Part shown: positions 17,580 to 26,402 of the stretch, piece after piece | Layout of the letters: each line of letters opens with the position of its first letter | Position numbering within the stretch: position 1 is the first letter of the stretch | Assembly (NCBI GenBank): GCA_018824085.1 | Contig: JAHJHI010000028.1 | Span: 1-64,000 of the forward strand | From: Gammaproteobacteria bacterium | GTDB lineage: Bacteria; Pseudomonadota; Gammaproteobacteria; Burkholderiales; Rhodocyclaceae | Length of the DNA stretch: 64,000 bases | Direction: 5' to 3' | The notes under the pieces: generated by a model | Told to the model about the DNA's origin: nothing | Databases searched by the model: none | Seen by the model: the letters and a program-made list of their open reading frames with translations, nothing else | Program-made: the position numbers and the translations under genes

Positions 17580-17945
17580 ATGGCTATCGATTTCGGAAAG
17601 GCGCTGGGTGTGCATGAGCAGGCCCTGGCAGTGCGCGCCGAGCGCACCCGGGTGATTGCGGAAAACATCGCCAATCAGAACACGCCGGGGTACCAGGCGC
17701 GTGATCTGGACTTCTCGGCCGCGCTGCACGAGGCGGCAGAGGACGGGACGGGCGGCCTGTCGCTGAGCACCGGCGATGTGGAGAAACTCTATCGCGTGCC
17801 CTACCACGCGTCGCAGGACGGCAACACGGTGGAGCTGGGGGTCGAACAGGCCAGCTTCTCGCAGAACACGTCCGACTTCCAGGTCAGTCTGACCTTCATC
17901 AACATGAAACTGAGGGGGCTGGCGAAAGTCATCGCCGGACAATGA
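17580..17945 (+). CDS. flgB: Flagellar proximal rod protein FlgB
   Basis: Rod subunit. 121 residues, slightly short for the family. The N-terminal rod signature is 'RTRVIAENIANQNTPGYQARDLDF' in part, and the C-terminal helix contains 'VSLTFINMKLRGLAKVI'. First gene of the flg operon. The stop overlaps the flgC start. Confidence 0.93.
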   Translation: MAIDFGKALGVHEQALAVRAERTRVIAENIANQNTPGYQARDLDFSAALHEAAEDGTGGLSLSTGDVEKLYRVPYHASQDGNTVELGVEQASFSQNTSDFQVSLTFINMKLRGLAKVIAGQ

Positions 17946-18373
17946 CCATGTCTTTCAGGGATATCACCCAGATTGCGGGCTCGGCCATGGCCGCGCAGAC
18001 CGTCCGCCTGAACACCATATCGAGCAACCTTGCCAACGCGCACTCCGCGGCCGGTACCGAGGAGGGCGCCTATCGCGCACGCAAGCCGGTGTTTGCCACG
18101 CTGGTCGGCGGCGAGGACGTGGGCGGTGGCCCGGCCGTTGCCGGGCGCGTGCAGGTGCTTGACGTCGTCGAAAGCACCGAGCCGCTGCGCGAGGTGTACG
18201 AACCGGACAACCCGATGGCCGACGAGAGCGGGATGGTTTTCTACTCGAACGTGAATTCAGTGGCCGAGATGACGGACATGATGTCCGCGTCGCGCGCCTT
18301 CGAAACCAATGTGGAGGTCCTTGGCCGCGTCAAGTCGATGCAGCAGGCCCTTCTGAAGCTTGGAGAAGGGTAA
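17942..18373 (+). CDS. flgC: Flagellar proximal rod protein FlgC
   Basis: Rod subunit, 143 residues. The rod signature 'RLNTISSNLANAHSAAGTEE' is near the N-terminus and the C-terminal 'FYSNVNSVAEMTDMMSASRA' is typical of FlgC. Two starts are possible, at 17942 (overlapping the flgB stop) and 17948. Confidence 0.94.
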   Translation: MTMSFRDITQIAGSAMAAQTVRLNTISSNLANAHSAAGTEEGAYRARKPVFATLVGGEDVGGGPAVAGRVQVLDVVESTEPLREVYEPDNPMADESGMVFYSNVNSVAEMTDMMSASRAFETNVEVLGRVKSMQQALLKLGEG

Positions 18374-18377
18374 GTCC

Positions 18378-19049
18378 ATGGAAACCAGCTCCGTCCTCAA
18401 TAGCGGCACGCAGGATACGGCCTCCGACACGATGCAGGCGATCGCCGGTTCGGAAGGCAGCATCAGCGATCTGTTCACCACGCTTCTGGTGGCGCAGATC
18501 CGCAATCAGAACCCGCTCGAACCGACCGATCCGAGCGACTTCGTCAATCAGCTCACGCAGCTGAGCCAGGTGGAGTCGCTGCAGTCGCTGGCGCAGCAGA
18601 CCGGCGCCAACGCCGCAATCCTCGGCAGCCTGCAGGTGCTCGCGCTGGGTGCTCAGGTCGGCTCCGAAATCATGGTCAACACCAGTTCGTTCAACGTCGG
18701 AAGCGAGGCGGTCCGCGGCGTCTTCACGCTGGAGTCGTCGAGTGCGAAGACGACGATGGTGCTGACCGGACCGGACGGCGTCGACCGGCGCATCGACCTG
18801 GGCACGCACGCCGCGGGCGAGGTCGATTTCGTCGTCGATCCGGCCGAGCTCGGCCTGCCCGCCGGCGCCTACACGATGAAGATCGAAACCGAAACGGGCG
18901 AAACACCGCTCACCGAGATCGCCGGGCGTCTCGTCAGCGTGCGCATGGCCGGCTCGGGCGACGTGGCGCTGAACATTTCGGGACTCGGGGAAGTGTCTCC
19001 GTCATACATCACGCGTTTCAACGGCCGTACGGCCACCTCGGTCAACTGA
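18378..19049 (+). CDS. flgD: Hook scaffolding protein FlgD
   Basis: Caps the growing hook and is then replaced by FlgK. 223 residues. The N-terminal FlgD domain has 'FTTLLVAQIRNQNPLEPTD' and 'FVNQLTQLSQVE'. The Ig-like/Tudor C-terminal half follows from about residue 75. The ATG at 18378 starts 4 bases after the flgC stop. Confidence 0.95.
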   Translation: METSSVLNSGTQDTASDTMQAIAGSEGSISDLFTTLLVAQIRNQNPLEPTDPSDFVNQLTQLSQVESLQSLAQQTGANAAILGSLQVLALGAQVGSEIMVNTSSFNVGSEAVRGVFTLESSSAKTTMVLTGPDGVDRRIDLGTHAAGEVDFVVDPAELGLPAGAYTMKIETETGETPLTEIAGRLVSVRMAGSGDVALNISGLGEVSPSYITRFNGRTATSVN

Positions 19050-19066
19050 AAGAAAGGGCTTCGTCC

Positions 19067-20254
19067 ATGAGTTACGAAATTGCGCTGTCCGGCATCAATG
19101 CGATCAACACCCAGCTGGAGACCATCAGCAACAACATCGCCAACACCGGCACCTACGGCTTCAAGGCCAGCCGTGCCAACTTTGCGGCGATGTATGCCGG
19201 CACCCAGCCGACCGGCGTGGAAGTGTCTTCACTGACGCAGAGCATCGACATCGGCGGCAGCGTGCTGACGACCGGACGCGGGCTCGACGCCGCGATCCAG
19301 GGGCGCGGCTTCTTCGTGACGCGCGACAGTTCGGGGGCGTCGATGTACAGCCGCGTGGGCATCTTCTCGACCGACAAGGACGGCTACATCGTCGACTCCT
19401 TCCAGCGTCGCGTGCAGGGCTACGAAATGCTGCCCGGCAGCACCACGCTCGGTGCGATGGGTGACCTGAAGGTGCCGGCCGGCCAGATTCCGGCGAAGCC
19501 AAGCGACACCATGCAGTACGTCGGCAACATGTCGGCCGACTGGGCGGCGCCGGCTGCCGCGCCATTCGACCCGGCCAACCCGCTGACCTTCAACAGTTCG
19601 CAGGTCGCTGTCGCGTATGACTCGCTCGGCGGCAAGCACAGCGTCGGCCAGTATTTCGTGAAGTCCGGGGTCAATCAGGTGACGGCCCACTACACCTTCG
19701 ACGGCGCGGTGCTGCCGACGACGACGGTGCTCGACTTCAATACGTCGGGCGCGCTGGTGTCGCCGGCCGCGCCGGTCGCGCTGGCGCTGGGCACGCCTGC
19801 CGGTGCTGCGGCGCTGTCGGTGGCGCTGGACTACACCGGCACGACGCAGTTCGGCGGCGATGCCACGGTGCGAGTGAATTCGGCGAACGGCTATGCCTCC
19901 GGCACGATGATCGGTGTGCGCCTTTCCGACGACGGTTCGGTCATCGCGCAGTACAGCAACAACCAGAAGGAAGCGGTCGGGCGCGTCGCGCTGGCGGTGT
20001 TCCCGGACGAAGCGTCGCTGGTTCCGGTGAGCGACACCAGCTGGACCAGTTCGTCCGAATCGGGCGAGCCGCTCTACTTCACACCGGGCACCGGCATGGC
20101 CGGCTCGCTGTCGGGCGGCGCGCTCGAACAGTCGAACGTCGACATGACCTCCGAACTGGTCGGCCTGATGTCCGCGCAGCGCAACTACCAGGCGAACAGC
20201 AAGGTGATCTCGACACAGACCGAGATGATGCAGGCGCTGATGCAGGCGCTGTGA
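19067..20254 (+). CDS. flgE: Flagellar hook protein FlgE
   Basis: Structural subunit of the hook. 395 residues. The N-terminal 'LSGINAINTQLETISNNIAN' signature and the C-terminal 'SNVDMTSELVGLMSAQRNYQ' are typical of the rod/hook family. The middle (about 90-330) is the hook-specific D1/D2 part. An AGAAAGG ribosome site precedes the start. Confidence 0.96.
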   Translation: MSYEIALSGINAINTQLETISNNIANTGTYGFKASRANFAAMYAGTQPTGVEVSSLTQSIDIGGSVLTTGRGLDAAIQGRGFFVTRDSSGASMYSRVGIFSTDKDGYIVDSFQRRVQGYEMLPGSTTLGAMGDLKVPAGQIPAKPSDTMQYVGNMSADWAAPAAAPFDPANPLTFNSSQVAVAYDSLGGKHSVGQYFVKSGVNQVTAHYTFDGAVLPTTTVLDFNTSGALVSPAAPVALALGTPAGAAALSVALDYTGTTQFGGDATVRVNSANGYASGTMIGVRLSDDGSVIAQYSNNQKEAVGRVALAVFPDEASLVPVSDTSWTSSSESGEPLYFTPGTGMAGSLSGGALEQSNVDMTSELVGLMSAQRNYQANSKVISTQTEMMQALMQAL

Positions 20255-20267
20255 CCGGGCGACAGTC

Positions 20268-20993
20268 ATGGATGCACTGATCTATACCGCGATGAGCGGC
20301 GCCGAGCGGGCGCTGCACGCGCAGCAGGTTCGCGCGAACAACCTCGCCAACGCCGACACGCCGGGCTTTCGCGCCGACCTCGAAATTTCGGTCAGCGAGG
20401 CGGTCCGGGGTTACGGCTACGACGCCCGCCACATGGGCCGGCTGCAGGCAGACACGCTGTCGACGCGCCAGGGACCGATGCAGCAGACGGATCGAGACCT
20501 CGACGTGGCGATCGCCGGTGACGGCTTTCTGGCCGTGCAGTGGGGCGAGGGCGAAGCCTACACACGTGCCGGCGCGCTGACGGTGGACCCGGAGGGCACG
20601 CTGACGGTGAACGGCCGTCCGGTCATGGGCGAGGGCGGTCCCATCGTGCTGCCGCCGTATTCGCAACTGGCGATCGGCGAGGACGGAACCATTTCCGTAC
20701 GCCCGCCCGGGCAGCCGCAGATGCAGGTGGTCGAGCGGCTGAAGCTGGTGCGACCGGACGCGGCGGACATCGTGAAGAACGAAGCCGGCCTGATCGTCAG
20801 CCGCACCCAGGCCGATTTGCCCGCCGATCCGGATGTGCGCGTGCGCTCGGGTTTCCTGGAAGGCAGCAACGTGTCCGCCGTCGAGGAAATGGTTGCGACG
20901 ATGACGCTGAACCGCGAATTTGAAATGCAGATGAAGCTGTACAAGGCAGCCGATTCGATGGCCGAGACGGGCAACCGCCTGATCCGCGAGTAA
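20268..20993 (+). CDS. flgF: Flagellar proximal rod protein FlgF
   Basis: Rod subunit, 241 residues, one of the two FlgG-like proteins in the operon. It has 'VRANNLANADTPGFRADLE' at the N-terminus and 'GFLEGSNVSAVEEMVATM' near the C-terminus. Order before flgG and length identify it as FlgF. Confidence 0.94.
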   Translation: MDALIYTAMSGAERALHAQQVRANNLANADTPGFRADLEISVSEAVRGYGYDARHMGRLQADTLSTRQGPMQQTDRDLDVAIAGDGFLAVQWGEGEAYTRAGALTVDPEGTLTVNGRPVMGEGGPIVLPPYSQLAIGEDGTISVRPPGQPQMQVVERLKLVRPDAADIVKNEAGLIVSRTQADLPADPDVRVRSGFLEGSNVSAVEEMVATMTLNREFEMQMKLYKAADSMAETGNRLIRE

Positions 20994-21024
20994 ACGGCGA
21001 ACCTGCCGGCAAAGGAGAAACGAC

Positions 21025-21813
21025 ATGAATCCCGCAATGTGGATCAGCAAGACAGGTGTGCAGGCGCAGGACGCGAAGCTGCAGGCGATCGCGAACAACC
21101 TCGCGAACGTGAACACCGTCGGCTTCAAGCGTGACCGCGTGCTGTTCGAAGACCTGTTCTATCAGATCGAACGGGAACCGGGCGCGCAGCGCGACGACAA
21201 CACGGTGACGCCGGGCGGCGTTCAGCTGGGCACGGGTACACGCCTGGTCGGCACCCAGAAGGTGTTCACTACGGGCAACCTGCAGACGACCGGACAGGCG
21301 CTCGATGTGGCCATCTCCGGCATGGGCTTCCTGCAGGTGCAGCGTCCGAACGGCGACGTGGCCTACACGCGCGCCGGCCAGCTTCAGAAGAACGCGGAGG
21401 GCCTGCTGGTGACGGCACAGGGCCTGCCCATCATTCCGGAAATCAACATTCCGCAGAACGCCACGTCGATCACCATCGGCGACAACGGCATGGTGTCCGT
21501 GTCGGTGCCGGGTTCGGCAGCACCGCAGGAAGTCGGCCAGCTCACGCTGGCGAGCTTCGTGAATCCGGGCGGTCTGCTCGCCATGGGCGACAACCTGTTC
21601 CAGGAAACGGCCGCCAGCGGCGTGCCGACCGAAGGCAATCCGGGAGAGGAAGGCCTGGGCAAGCTCAAGCAGGGCGCGCTCGAAGGCTCGAACGTGCAGG
21701 TGGTCGAGGAGATGGTCGACATGATCGCCGCGCAGCGCACCTACGAAATGAACACCAAGGTGTTGTCCGCCGCCGACAACATGATGCAGTACCTCGCGCA
21801 GGCCGTACGCTGA
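21025..21813 (+). CDS. flgG: Flagellar distal rod protein FlgG
   Basis: Distal rod subunit, 262 residues, the usual length. Begins 'MNPAMWISKTGVQAQDAKLQ' and contains the FlgG-specific 'VGFKRDRVLFEDLFYQ' and 'LEGSNVQVVEEMVDMIAAQR'. Preceded by AAAGGAG. Its stop codon shares one base with the flgH start. Confidence 0.96.
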   Translation: MNPAMWISKTGVQAQDAKLQAIANNLANVNTVGFKRDRVLFEDLFYQIEREPGAQRDDNTVTPGGVQLGTGTRLVGTQKVFTTGNLQTTGQALDVAISGMGFLQVQRPNGDVAYTRAGQLQKNAEGLLVTAQGLPIIPEINIPQNATSITIGDNGMVSVSVPGSAAPQEVGQLTLASFVNPGGLLAMGDNLFQETAASGVPTEGNPGEEGLGKLKQGALEGSNVQVVEEMVDMIAAQRTYEMNTKVLSAADNMMQYLAQAVR

Positions 21814-22478
21814 TGTCGCGCGCCGTCCGTTGCCTCGCGCTGCTGCTGCCGCTGTCGCTCACGGCGTGCGCCGGCCTGCAGCAGAAGCCGCCCCCTGTGT
21901 CCGAACTCGACCGGTTGCCGCCTCCGGTGCAGCCGACGCTGGCCGGTTCCGGCGGCGGCGTGTTCCAGACCGCGTCCGCGTGGTCGCTGACGTCGGACAG
22001 CCGTGCCTTTCGCATCGGTGACGTGGTGACCGTCGTGCTGCAGGAGACGACGCAGGCGAGCAAGACGGCGGGTACGTCGTTCGGCAAGAAAAGCGGCGTT
22101 TCGATCGAGCCGACGGTGATCGCCGGCGAGCGCTTCAAGACCGACGCCAGCGTCAGCGCCGATCGCGACTTCAGCGGCAACTCATCCAGTTCGCAGCAGA
22201 ACCGCCTGCAGGGTTCCATCACCGTCATCGTGCACGAGGTGCTGCCCAACGCACTGCTGCGTGTCAGCGGCGAAAAGACGCTGTACCTGAACCAGGGCGA
22301 GGAAACGGTGCGCCTGCAAGGTTATGTGCGCGCGTCCGACATCAGCTCGGACAACAGCGTGTCCTCGCAGCGCATTGCCAACGCGCGCATTTCCTATTCC
22401 GGCGAAGGTGTACTTGCGGACGCAAACAGCCCCGGCTGGTTGCTGCGCTTCTTCGTCGGCGCCTTGATGCCATTCTAG
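21813..22478 (+). CDS. flgH: Flagellar L-ring lipoprotein FlgH
   Basis: Outer-membrane ring protein, 221 residues. The lipoprotein signal peptide ends in the lipobox LTAC with the acylated Cys at residue 19. The mature part has '[19 protein letters not shown]' and '[17 protein letters not shown]', typical of FlgH. The presence of FlgH and FlgI shows a complete Gram-negative bushing. Confidence 0.96.
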   Translation: MSRAVRCLALLLPLSLTACAGLQQKPPPVSELDRLPPPVQPTLAGSGGGVFQTASAWSLTSDSRAFRIGDVVTVVLQETTQASKTAGTSFGKKSGVSIEPTVIAGERFKTDASVSADRDFSGNSSSSQQNRLQGSITVIVHEVLPNALLRVSGEKTLYLNQGEETVRLQGYVRASDISSDNSVSSQRIANARISYSGEGVLADANSPGWLLRFFVGALMPF

Positions 22479-22482
22479 GGCC

Positions 22483-23640
22483 ATGCCAATGATTGAAGTT
22501 CGCCGGATTCTTGCCGTGCTGTCGTGCCTCGCGGCCTGCGTGGCCGTCGCCGCACCGAAGGCGCCCGCCTCGCGGCTGGCGCCCGCCACCGTCGCCGCGG
22601 ACATGCGGCCCTTGCGCAATCTCGTGAATATCGAGGGCGTGCGCGAGAACCAGCTCATCGGTTTCGGCCTCGTGGTCGGCCTGCACGGCACCGGAGACAG
22701 CACGCAGGTGAAGTCGACCGGGCAGTCGGTGTCCAACATGCTCAAGCAGTTCGGCCTGAAGCTGCCGGAGGGCACTCAAAGCCGCAGCAAGAACGTGGCG
22801 ACGGTCATGATCAGCGCCACCTTTCCTCCCGGCTACCGCAAGGGGCAGAGCATCGACGTGACGGTGTCGTCGCTCGGTGACTCGAAGAGCCTGCGCGGCG
22901 GCACCCTGTTGCTGTCGCAGCTGCGCGCCGCGGACGGCGAAATCTATGCGCTGGCGCAGGGCAATCTGGTGGTCGGCGGGCTGAGCGCGAGCGGCAACAG
23001 CGGCTCCAGCGTGACGATCAACACGCCGACGTCGGGCCGCATCCCGAACGGCGCGACGATAGAGCGCGAGATCGCGACCGACTTCAGCGACGGGCCGACG
23101 GTACAGCTCAGCCTGATACGACCGGATTTCCGTACCGCCACGAACATCGTGGAAACGATCAACAAGCGCTTCGGCCAGATCGCGTCGGCGCGCGGAGCCA
23201 CCGCGATCGACGTTGCGGCACCCGTCGATCCGACGCAGCGCGTCGCCTTCGTGGCCGAACTCGAAGCGCTGCAGGTGGCACTCGGGCAGGCGCGTCCGCG
23301 CGTCGTGTTCAATTCGCGCACCGGCACCGTCGTCATCGCCGAAGGCGTGACCGTGCGCGCGGCGGCGGTGTCGCACGGCGCGCTGAAGGTCATCATTTCC
23401 GAAGATTCCAGCGTGAGCCAGCCGGGACCGCTGAGCCGTGGCGAGACGGCGGTGACGCCGCGCTCGCAGGTCGACGTCCAGCAGGGTGACGGGCGCATGT
23501 TCAACTGGCCTGCCGGCGCGAAGCTGCAGACCATCATCGACACCGTCAACAGCATCGGCGCAACCCCCGACGACATCATGGCCATCCTGCAGGCGCTGGA
23601 CCAGGCCGGTGCCATCGACGGCGAACTGATCGTGATCTGA
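22483..23640 (+). CDS. flgI: Flagellar P-ring protein FlgI
   Basis: Periplasmic ring subunit, 385 residues. A Sec signal peptide ends near residue 24. The mature protein has the hallmark '[20 protein letters not shown]' and 'GTGDSTQ', and the C-terminal '[20 protein letters not shown]'. Its assembly should depend on FlgA (16714-17445). Confidence 0.97.
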   Translation: MPMIEVRRILAVLSCLAACVAVAAPKAPASRLAPATVAADMRPLRNLVNIEGVRENQLIGFGLVVGLHGTGDSTQVKSTGQSVSNMLKQFGLKLPEGTQSRSKNVATVMISATFPPGYRKGQSIDVTVSSLGDSKSLRGGTLLLSQLRAADGEIYALAQGNLVVGGLSASGNSGSSVTINTPTSGRIPNGATIEREIATDFSDGPTVQLSLIRPDFRTATNIVETINKRFGQIASARGATAIDVAAPVDPTQRVAFVAELEALQVALGQARPRVVFNSRTGTVVIAEGVTVRAAAVSHGALKVIISEDSSVSQPGPLSRGETAVTPRSQVDVQQGDGRMFNWPAGAKLQTIIDTVNSIGATPDDIMAILQALDQAGAIDGELIVI

Positions 23641-23642
23641 CC

Positions 23643-24035
23643 ATGGATGCCCTCGACCCGAAAATGCCGCCTGTCGGCCTGACGATGGGAGCGGCGCCCG
23701 AGGACGCACCGGTGGCGGCACGCGCTCCGGCGATCGATCCGGAATACCTGACGCAGGCGACCGAAGCGGCCGAGAAATTCGAGAGCTTCTTCATCGCCGA
23801 GACGTTGCGCCAGATGCGCCGCAGCACGCGCGAGATGGCGAGCGAAGACAGCGTGTTCAACAACCGCGTGAATGAAGACATGCTGGATCTGGCCGACACG
23901 CTGGTCGCCGACACGATGGCGTCGCAGCGCGCCTTCGGCATCGCCGACGTGCTGCTGCGCCAGCTCGTGCCGGAATCGGTCGATGCGCCGTCCGGATTTA
24001 AGGTGACGTCACCCGCGGTCGCCAGTAAGCCATAG
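23643..24035 (+). CDS. flgJ: Flagellar rod-binding protein FlgJ (N-terminal half only)
   Basis: Rod assembly scaffold, 130 residues, against about 310 for enteric FlgJ. It matches only the N-terminal Rod-binding domain, with 'AAEKFESFFIAETLRQMRRS' and 'DMLDLADTLVADTMASQ'. The peptidoglycan hydrolase half is absent and is encoded at 15962-16720 in the neighbouring operon. It starts 2 bases after the flgI stop. Confidence 0.93.
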   Translation: MDALDPKMPPVGLTMGAAPEDAPVAARAPAIDPEYLTQATEAAEKFESFFIAETLRQMRRSTREMASEDSVFNNRVNEDMLDLADTLVADTMASQRAFGIADVLLRQLVPESVDAPSGFKVTSPAVASKP

Positions 24036-24082
24036 AAGCGGGCCTGTCGCCCGTCCTGCCAACCACTGCATTCGAGACCCCC

Positions 24083-25462
24083 ATGAGCATCATCAACAAT
24101 GGATTGAGCGGTTCGATAGCCGCGCAGGCCGCGCTCAGCGCGGCGAGCCAGAATATCGCCAACGTCATGACGCCGGGTTACACGCGCCAGGGCGCCGTGC
24201 TGGCCTCGGTGCAACCGCTGCAAAGCGGCACGAAGTCGGCCGGCAGCGGCGTGGCGGTGTCGTCTCTGATGCGTTTCAGCGATGACTACAAGAACATGCA
24301 GATGTGGCGTGCCGCGTCCGAGCTGTCCAGCCGCTCGACCGTGCAGCCCTATCTCGACCAGCTCGAACAGGTGATGGGCGACGATTCGTCAGGCATCAAC
24401 AACGGGCTGGACGGCTTTTTCAGCGCGCTCAACGCGGCCAGCGTCGAGCCCAGCTCGGTACCGCTGCGCGCGCAGGTGATCAACGCGGCCGACGCGCTGG
24501 CGCAGCGCTTCAACAGCCTGACGACGGTGCTGGCCAACCAGCGCTCCGCAGTGGCGCAGCAGCGCACGTCGCTGGCGGCGCAGATCAACACCACGACGAC
24601 GCAGATCGCCGACCTGAACAAGCGCATCTCGCTTGCCGAAGCGTCGGGTGTGAACGCGTCCGGCCTCATCGATGCGCGTGACTCCGCCATCGACTCGCTC
24701 GCCGGGCACGTGGCCATCCAGGTGGTCGACGACGCCAGCGGCGCGCGCAACGTGTCGCTCAAGAGCGGCCAGCCGCTCGTCGTCGGCAGCACTGCGTCGC
24801 GCCTCGAGGTGACGGACAACGCAAGCGGCACGCAGACGCTGAGCCTGCATTTCGCCAACGAAGTGTTTGCCGTGCGTGACGACAACCTGGGCGGACAGCT
24901 CGGCGGGCTGGCCGATTTCGAGTACGGCATCCTGGCGCCGCTGCGCCAGTCGATCAGCGACATCGCATCCGAGGTGTCGACGCTGATGAATACCCAGCTG
25001 ACGGCCGGCTACGCGCTGGACGGCTCGCCCGGCAGCGCTCTGTTCGTGTTCGATCCGTCCAGCTCGACGTCGCTGCTGTCGGTGACAGCGGGCGTGTTGC
25101 CTCAGGACCTCGGCTTCTCGTCCGATCCGTCCAAGCCGGGCAACAGCGATAACCTGCTGGCGATGATCGAACTGAAGAACCAGTCGATCAACGTCACGTC
25201 GCTCGGCGCCGTGCGCATCGGCGACGCGCACACGCAGCTGATCGGCCGCCTGGGCATGGACAGCCAGCAGAACCGGGCGCTGATGGCCACCGCAACCACG
25301 GTGCGCAACCAGGCCGAGGAGAGCTGGAAGTCGACCAGCGGCGTGAACAACGATGAAGAAGCGGTGAACCTGATCCAGTTCCAGCAGATGTATCAGGCAA
25401 ACATGAAAGTCATTGCCGTTGCCAACGAGCTGTTCGACAGCACGCTGGCCATGATGCGCTGA
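24083..25462 (+). CDS. flgK: Hook-filament junction protein FlgK
   Basis: Hook-associated protein 1, 459 residues. The N-terminal signature 'AQAALSAASQNIANVMTPGY' is present, along with the C-terminal 'EEAVNLIQFQQMYQANMKVI'. It is short compared with the 550 residues of enteric FlgK, as expected for the lateral type. The FlgN chaperone is encoded at 15556-15975. Confidence 0.95.
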   Translation: MSIINNGLSGSIAAQAALSAASQNIANVMTPGYTRQGAVLASVQPLQSGTKSAGSGVAVSSLMRFSDDYKNMQMWRAASELSSRSTVQPYLDQLEQVMGDDSSGINNGLDGFFSALNAASVEPSSVPLRAQVINAADALAQRFNSLTTVLANQRSAVAQQRTSLAAQINTTTTQIADLNKRISLAEASGVNASGLIDARDSAIDSLAGHVAIQVVDDASGARNVSLKSGQPLVVGSTASRLEVTDNASGTQTLSLHFANEVFAVRDDNLGGQLGGLADFEYGILAPLRQSISDIASEVSTLMNTQLTAGYALDGSPGSALFVFDPSSSTSLLSVTAGVLPQDLGFSSDPSKPGNSDNLLAMIELKNQSINVTSLGAVRIGDAHTQLIGRLGMDSQQNRALMATATTVRNQAEESWKSTSGVNNDEEAVNLIQFQQMYQANMKVIAVANELFDSTLAMMR

Positions 25463-25472
25463 GGAGACGGAC

Positions 25473-26384
25473 ATGCGAGTCGCAAGCACCCAGTACCACG
25501 CAACGATGAACACCGCCCTGCAGGACGCGAACACGCGCCTGTCGGGCATCCTGCAGCAGATGTCGAACGGCATGCGCGTGCAGCGGCCGTCGGACGACCC
25601 GATCGCCAGCGTGCGCATCGCGCGCCTGACGCGAGAGGAAGCCGCGCTCGACCAGTATCTGCAGAACATCGGTGCGCTGCGCAGCCGGCTGCAGCAGAAC
25701 GAGTCGGTGCTCGACGGCATGAGCCGCGACATCGTGCAGGCGCGCGACCTGATGGTGTGGGCCGCCGACGGCGCCAACACGACGCAGGACCTGCAGGCCA
25801 TGAGCGCATCACTGGTCGCGCTGCGCGACAGCCTGACCTATTCCGCCAACAGCATCGATCAGGAAGGGCGCTACCTGTTCTCCGGCACGGCGACGGCGAC
25901 GGCGCCGATCGCGTATGCCGGAGCGGCCGCCGTCGGCACGCGCTTCAGTTTCGCCGGCAACACCGATGAACAGCGTGTCGTCGTCGGCAGCGGCGTAACG
26001 CAGATCGCCAACACGACGCTGCAGGAAATGACGGACGTGCTGAACCATCTGGATCTGGCCATCGACGCGCTGCAGACACCGGGTGCGACCGCCAATGACC
26101 CGGCGATTCGCGCCGTGCTCGTCAATACCCTCAACGGTCTGGACACCGGACTCGACGCGGTGAGCGCCAAGATCGCCCGCCTGGGCGGTGCGCAGACGAC
26201 GCTCGAGACGCTGGAAACCAATCATGCGAACGTCAGCCTGTCGAACAAGCAGGCCATGATCACCTTCGGCCAGCTCGACTACGGCGATGCGGCGGTCAAG
26301 CTCAACGGCTACACGACCGCGGTGCAGGCCACGCAGAAGGCCTATGCCAAGGTGAGTGCCCTGTCGCTGTTCGACGTCGTCTGA
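25473..26384 (+). CDS. flgL: Hook-filament junction protein FlgL
   Basis: Hook-associated protein 3, 303 residues, related to flagellin. The N-terminal part has 'LQDANTRLSGILQQMSNGMR' and 'RPSDDPIASVRIARLTREEA', and the C-terminal helix ends 'QATQKAYAKVSALSLFDVV'. It starts 10 bases after the flgK stop behind a GAGGAGA site. Confidence 0.95.
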   Translation: MRVASTQYHATMNTALQDANTRLSGILQQMSNGMRVQRPSDDPIASVRIARLTREEAALDQYLQNIGALRSRLQQNESVLDGMSRDIVQARDLMVWAADGANTTQDLQAMSASLVALRDSLTYSANSIDQEGRYLFSGTATATAPIAYAGAAAVGTRFSFAGNTDEQRVVVGSGVTQIANTTLQEMTDVLNHLDLAIDALQTPGATANDPAIRAVLVNTLNGLDTGLDAVSAKIARLGGAQTTLETLETNHANVSLSNKQAMITFGQLDYGDAAVKLNGYTTAVQATQKAYAKVSALSLFDVV

Positions 26385-26402
26385 CCGGGCGCCAGGGACG
26401 AC

